Assembly: GCA_008477525.1 (NCBI GenBank)
Contig: SPDT01000003.1
Location: forward strand, 124,001-188,000
Length of the DNA stretch: 64,000 nt
Direction: 5' to 3'
Source of the DNA: Hypomyces perniciosus
Taxonomy: Eukaryota; Ascomycota; Sordariomycetes; Hypocreales; Hypocreaceae
The position numbers and the translations under genes are program-made. Of this stretch, positions 59,501-64,000 are shown one piece after another (the stretch's first letter is position 1; every line of letters starts with the position of its first letter). The notes under the pieces were generated by a model. The model saw nothing but the letters and a program-made list of their open reading frames with translations, did no database searches and was not told the origin of the DNA.

Positions 59501-62500
59501 ATCTAGCAGTTAAATTATTATAAAGTAATATTAAATTTTAATATAAAAACTTATTAATATATAAACTTTACTTTAATAATAAACTGGCTAATTATTACTA
59601 ATAACCTAGTTATTACTATAAAATATATTAACTACTCCCTAGCTTTAAACCTTTTATTAAATAAAGTAATCTCTTTATTAAACTTATAAAATAGTTAAAT
59701 ATAAAAACTTTTATAGTTTTAGCAGTAAACTTATAGTAATCTGCTATATAATCTGTAAATTAGCAGTTATAACTCTAGCCACTATACTCTGCAGGTAAAC
59801 TATCTATTAAATAGCATTTAATCCCTATCCTTTACCTTACAGTAATACTAAAGTAACACTCTTATTTACAGGCAACTTTATATATTCCTAGTTATAATAG
59901 TATACTGCTGCAGATCCTTTTAGTTTATATAGGGTATTCGCTTCTATACTATAAAAACACTATAAAATTATTAATATATAGCTTTACTATAATTCTTTAA
60001 TCTTAGCAGGATTATAAAAATTAAAGCGTTATAATAAAGCGTCAGTAAAGTTAAACTTCCCTAGCTTATATTTAATATAAAAATCAAATAGAGTTAACTT
60101 ATTAAAAGCCTTTGCCTACTAGTATAAAAGCTTTTTTTATCTGTAAAATAATAGTAATTAAAATAGTCTATTATAATCTAAATCTCTATACTTATATATA
60201 CTAAATAATATCTCTATATTTAAAAAGCCTTTATAACAGTAAGAAATTTAATATTAAAAGTATAATAATATAATTTAAAACTATTTAGCTTTTTTAATAT
60301 ATATGCCATAAAGTACTAGGCATTTTGCTAATCTTAAACTAATACTACCCTAATTATATAGTTTAATACATCTATCTCTATATAAATTAATGCCTTTAAA
60401 TTATAATATATTAAAATAGGTTTTTTAAAAAACTTTCCTTTAAGCTCTTAAAAAGCTTTAAAAGCGCTAGGTTTAAGCTATAAAAAACCTCTTTGCTATT
60501 TATAAGTAAGATCTATTAAAAGTGCTGTAATTTTACTATAATTTTTAATAAAGCAATTATAAAACCCTATAAATTCTAGAAATATAAAAATATTATAAAC
60601 GCTTTTAAATACTAGCCACTCAGCAATAGCTTAAATATATAACTATTTTATCTTAATTCTATTAAATATAATAATATATTTAAAAAAAGGTATTAAAGTA
60701 ATATAAAAGATATATTTATTAATATTAATATATAGCTTTATATTATATAGCTTCTTAAAAGCCTAGCAAATATACTATATATAATCTTTAAAAGTACAGC
60801 TATGAATTAATATATTATTAAAATATATAATATAAATAAAATTAACTAGATTTTATAGTATATTATTAATATATTACTAAAAATTTATAAGGGAATTTAT
60901 ACAGCTAAATAATATAATATCATACTTAAAGTATCTATATCGGCAGCGAAATACTATCTTTTACCTATCTTCTTCGCAGATAAGTATTTAATAATATATA
61001 TCCTTTAAATTAAATTTAATAAAAATCTTAACATATAAAAGTCTATTAAAAATGTTAAAGATTAATAGTAAAAGAGCGCAGTTCTTATAAATTATTTTAT
61101 TTAAAGTATAGAAATTAATATACATTTACAGTTTACTGCCTTTCTTTAATATAAACATGATAGGGGCACTTACAGGACTAACAGACCACTAAATCTATAT
61201 ATTCTATAATACTTTTTCTAAATACTCGCAAAAAGCTTCCAGCTCTTTAAATACTAGGTTATAAATAAAACTCTATAAAGGTATTTTCCTATCTTTTAAC
61301 TTAATAGTATACTATCAATTTATTAATATATTAGCAGCTTCTATTATAGAGACAATACTTCTAAAATTATAATATATAAAAAGCAATTTTAAATATAAAG
61401 CTGACTTATAGTCTTTTAAGGAAGTAGCTGTATTTAAGTTAAAAGATAATAGGTTTTCTAAAGCTTTTGACCTAACTTTCAGCTTTTTTTTAATTATTAA
61501 TATAAAAGCTACTTAAACTGCTTTTTAAAGGCTATTAAAGTAATAAAATCCCCAATTAAAGGATAATTCTATTAATTATAGTTTTATAAAAAAGTAAAAT
61601 TAACTTTTAAAAATTAAAGTCTTTTTAAAATAAAATCTTTTAGCCTATTAGCGATAATATAATAAAATAGCTACTTTTTCTTTACTCTTTAATTATTAAT
61701 TATCTTTACAAGTATATCTATATAGCTATAGGTTATAGCAGAAATATTTAAGAAAATAACAGTAAACTTAAAAGCCAGTAATAGACTTTTTAATTAATCT
61801 TTCTATTATAAAAAGATAATATAAATATTAGTGCTAGGATTAAATAAAGCATTTATATACTATTAATAGCTATTTAGCTGCACCTTTTCCAGTTATTTTA
61901 TAAATAAATCTATATAGCAATTATATTCTTAAGCTTAATAAACTATAAGTTTAATATTTCTATTAATAAAGTATAATTAAATAGGGTTATTATACTGTTT
62001 AGTAAAATAATACTTACTATTATACTTTATATAATTAAAAGCTTAATAGGAGGTTTTATAGTAAAGACTATTGTATTTCCAACAAATTACTAAACTTAAC
62101 AGGTTTTTTAATTCCCTTAAACCTTTAAATACTTTAATTATTATATTCTTTAAAATATTAGCAGTATAATCTTAGTATAATCCCCGTTAACTAATAAATC
62201 TAATCCTTTTATATTTTCCTTAAAATTAAAATTCCTATTAAAAGCTATTTATATTACTAGTATAGGCATATATAGAAGTCTTAGCAATTATACTAATATA
62301 AATAAACTTTTACTAGGTTATAAAGATTCTATAGTAAAGTATCTATTTATTTATTGTAAAGGAAAAGTACTATAAAAATATATAAATCTTAAACTGTAAA
62401 GGGGTTATCTTAAAGAACTCGCTTTTAATAATCTTAAATTAAAAAATGAATAACTAAAAACTCTATCTAGTAGTTTAATATAGGCGAAAGATTTATAAAG

Positions 62501-63151
62501 TCGCTTCATAGCATTTAATTAAGCTATCGCGATTATTATTCTTAAGCTATTAATAAAATTTATCTTAAATAATTAATTTAGTAGATCCGCCTTTTTCTTT
62601 AAAATAGCTAACCTATTACCATTAAATATCTTCTTTTAAGCAAAAAGCAGTATAAGTAATCTTATAAGCTATTTAAGAAAGAATATTAAAAAATAATTTA
62701 AACTACCCTTTAATTATAATAAAAAAAGTCTATAATTTTACCTAAAACTTTCCTTTATAATAAAAAGCTTAAATTTATACTTTACTTTAATCGCCTTTAT
62801 AAAGTTATTTTAAACTAATAGTATATAATAAACTAATTATAGGCTATAAACCTTTAATCTCTAAAAGTTTAAAAAGGGATTTCCCTTTAAAGAAAAGTAT
62901 TTAAATATTTCCTTTTTAAGTATATTTACTGCTTCTCTTTTATTTATTAAATGCAAATATTAAGTTCTTCTTCTATAAGTAAAATATTATTTAAAAAGCC
63001 TAGTTAATAATCTAAAGAAATAGCTTTACTTAAAAGTCTTTATATTTAAAATACATCCTCTTTACTAAAAGTAAGCTAATTATTTGCTGCTAAAGGCATT
63101 TTTAACTTTAATAGTCTTTTTACTTTTACTAGAAATAATAAAAGACTAATA

Positions 63152-63412
63152 TATTAAAGATTTCTTTAAGGCAGATAGATTAAGAGAGGGGCTGCAGCTT
63201 TAAGGAAAAGTAAAGGAGGTTAAAAAGCAATTACTTAAAGGAGAAATAAATACTAATAAACAGGTAATAAATTAGAAATTAATAGTTAGGTATAGTAGCA
63301 GTAGTTTACTGGTCTCTAAAGTTTTATATCTTTAGGGACTACAGTTGCTCTTATATATATATTCCGGCCTATATCATATTACGAAAGCCCCAGAGCTTCC
63401 AGTCTCCTAACA
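63152..63412 (-). repeat. G1 5' LTR (copy 2)
   Basis: 261 bp, ending CCAGTCTCCTAACA, which shows the unmutated CA terminus of the family. Confidence 0.83.
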
Positions 63413-64000
63413 ATTAAATTATTTAAACTTTTTAAACTTAAAGTTCTATTAAAGTTAAATAATTAAAAAGTCTAAAGCTTACTTTAATAGTTTCTTTAAA
63501 TAAAATAAAGTAATAATAAATATTAATAGTTTTATTAAAAGTGGCCTTTTAATAGAAAATTAAAGGTTCTTTAAACCTAATATTTACTTGAACTTTAATT
63601 AAGATTCATATATTTATAAGGGAGGTATTTAAAGTATTAATATAATATTTCAAGATACTATATATAAAGAAGCTTTTTTATATATATACTTCTTTAATGT
63701 TTAAGCTATTAGCTTTTATGGTTAAGGTTAAAGAAAGGATTTTCTTTTTAATACTTACTATTTTAATTTAAAGTATAAAGCTAGACTTTATTTCTTAAAA
63801 GTAAATAATATCTTTACTTTTAAAGTTATTAATTTTAATTACCTTTTACTTAATATTAATAATACTAATCTTTTTTTACTACAATTTAAATAAATGTAAA
63901 AGAAAATCTTATTATTACTTTTTAAAGTAATTTTTATTTATTTGTATTTATTTTTATAAATAATAAAGGCTAGCCTACTATTACTTTAACAGGTAGGTTT
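63413..64000. other. RIP-mutated AT-rich DNA, no gene
   Basis: Continuation of the repeat into which G1 copy 2 inserted. No open frame; runs off the window. Confidence 0.5.

Larger units (their letters stand above)
56312..63412 (-). mobile_element. Full-length Ty3/Gypsy 'G1' copy, minus strand, RIP-decayed
   Basis: Seen: LTRs at 56312-56573 and 63152-63412 in direct orientation. The interior aligns along its whole length with 5743-12870 (for example the block ending ...GCGCTTAAACC at about 7332 and 57903). RT and RNase H relics read on the minus strand as in the first copy. Purine tract (AAAAGGGGAGGCAGCC on minus) abuts the 3' LTR. Flanking 5-mers are TTTAA and ATTAA, one mismatch, so the duplication is probable but not exact. 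More RIP-mutated than copy 1 in most blocks. Confidence 0.85.

Noticed and set aside
1..64000. CRISPR arrays, operons, bacterial-type regulatory elements
   Set aside because: None seen; spliced genes and retrotransposon content show a fungal nuclear chromosome.

Overview
The window looks like a filamentous ascomycete (Pezizomycotina) chromosome. Genes have short GT-AG introns with CTAAC/CTAAT-type branch sites. Fungal families are present (fungal rhodopsin-like membrane domain, FucP-like MFS carrier, NmrA-like dehydrogenase, fungal-specific transcription factor, HET protein). More than half the window is very AT-rich and TpA-rich retrotransposon sequence in which CAA/CAG/TGG codons have become stops, the hallmark of repeat-induced point mutation (RIP). 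The class (Eurotiomycetes or other) is not decidable from this sequence alone.

Layout. (1) 1-13462 is a nested pile of decayed Ty3/Gypsy elements. A minus-strand element with a gag relic and LTR (Gypsy-B, running off the left edge) sits in a plus-strand Gypsy-A. Gypsy-A abuts a plus-strand Gypsy-G1, which is itself interrupted by a full-length minus-strand copy of the same family (5743-12870, TSD TATAT). (2) 13463-29663 is a gene-bearing island: a pyrimidine tract and telomere-like motifs; a single-ORF fusion of a rhodopsin-like seven-helix domain with a FucP-like MFS transporter; an intron-rich NmrA-like gene; a transcription-factor gene cut off by an intact hAT transposon (22180-25597); a solo LTR; a LINE relic; and the 3' half of a HET gene. 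(3) 29664-34968 is a Ty1/Copia element inserted in that HET gene with a perfect 5-bp duplication (CCTGC). The 5' half of the HET gene follows to 36280. (4) 36671-42595 is a RIP desert bounded by two related LTRs. The right one carries a 339-bp TRIM (terminal-repeat retrotransposon in miniature). (5) 42600-45240 is a small island with one confident gene, a short secreted protein. (6) 45241-64000 is a second RIP desert with a complete Gypsy-A (49443-56276, TSD AAAGG) containing a fresh 582-bp solo LTR (TSD TAAAT), followed by a complete minus-strand G1 (56312-63412).

The genes do not form an obvious pathway cluster. The main story is genome structure: small gene islands between RIP-mutated nested retrotransposons, with recent insertions (hAT, Copia, TRIM, two solo LTRs) that escaped or only partly suffered RIP and that broke at least two host genes. 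The most unusual host protein is the rhodopsin-like/FucP fusion. The most unusual mobile element is the TRIM, which shares its primer-binding site (complementary to a Met-tRNA anticodon arm) with the local Copia element.
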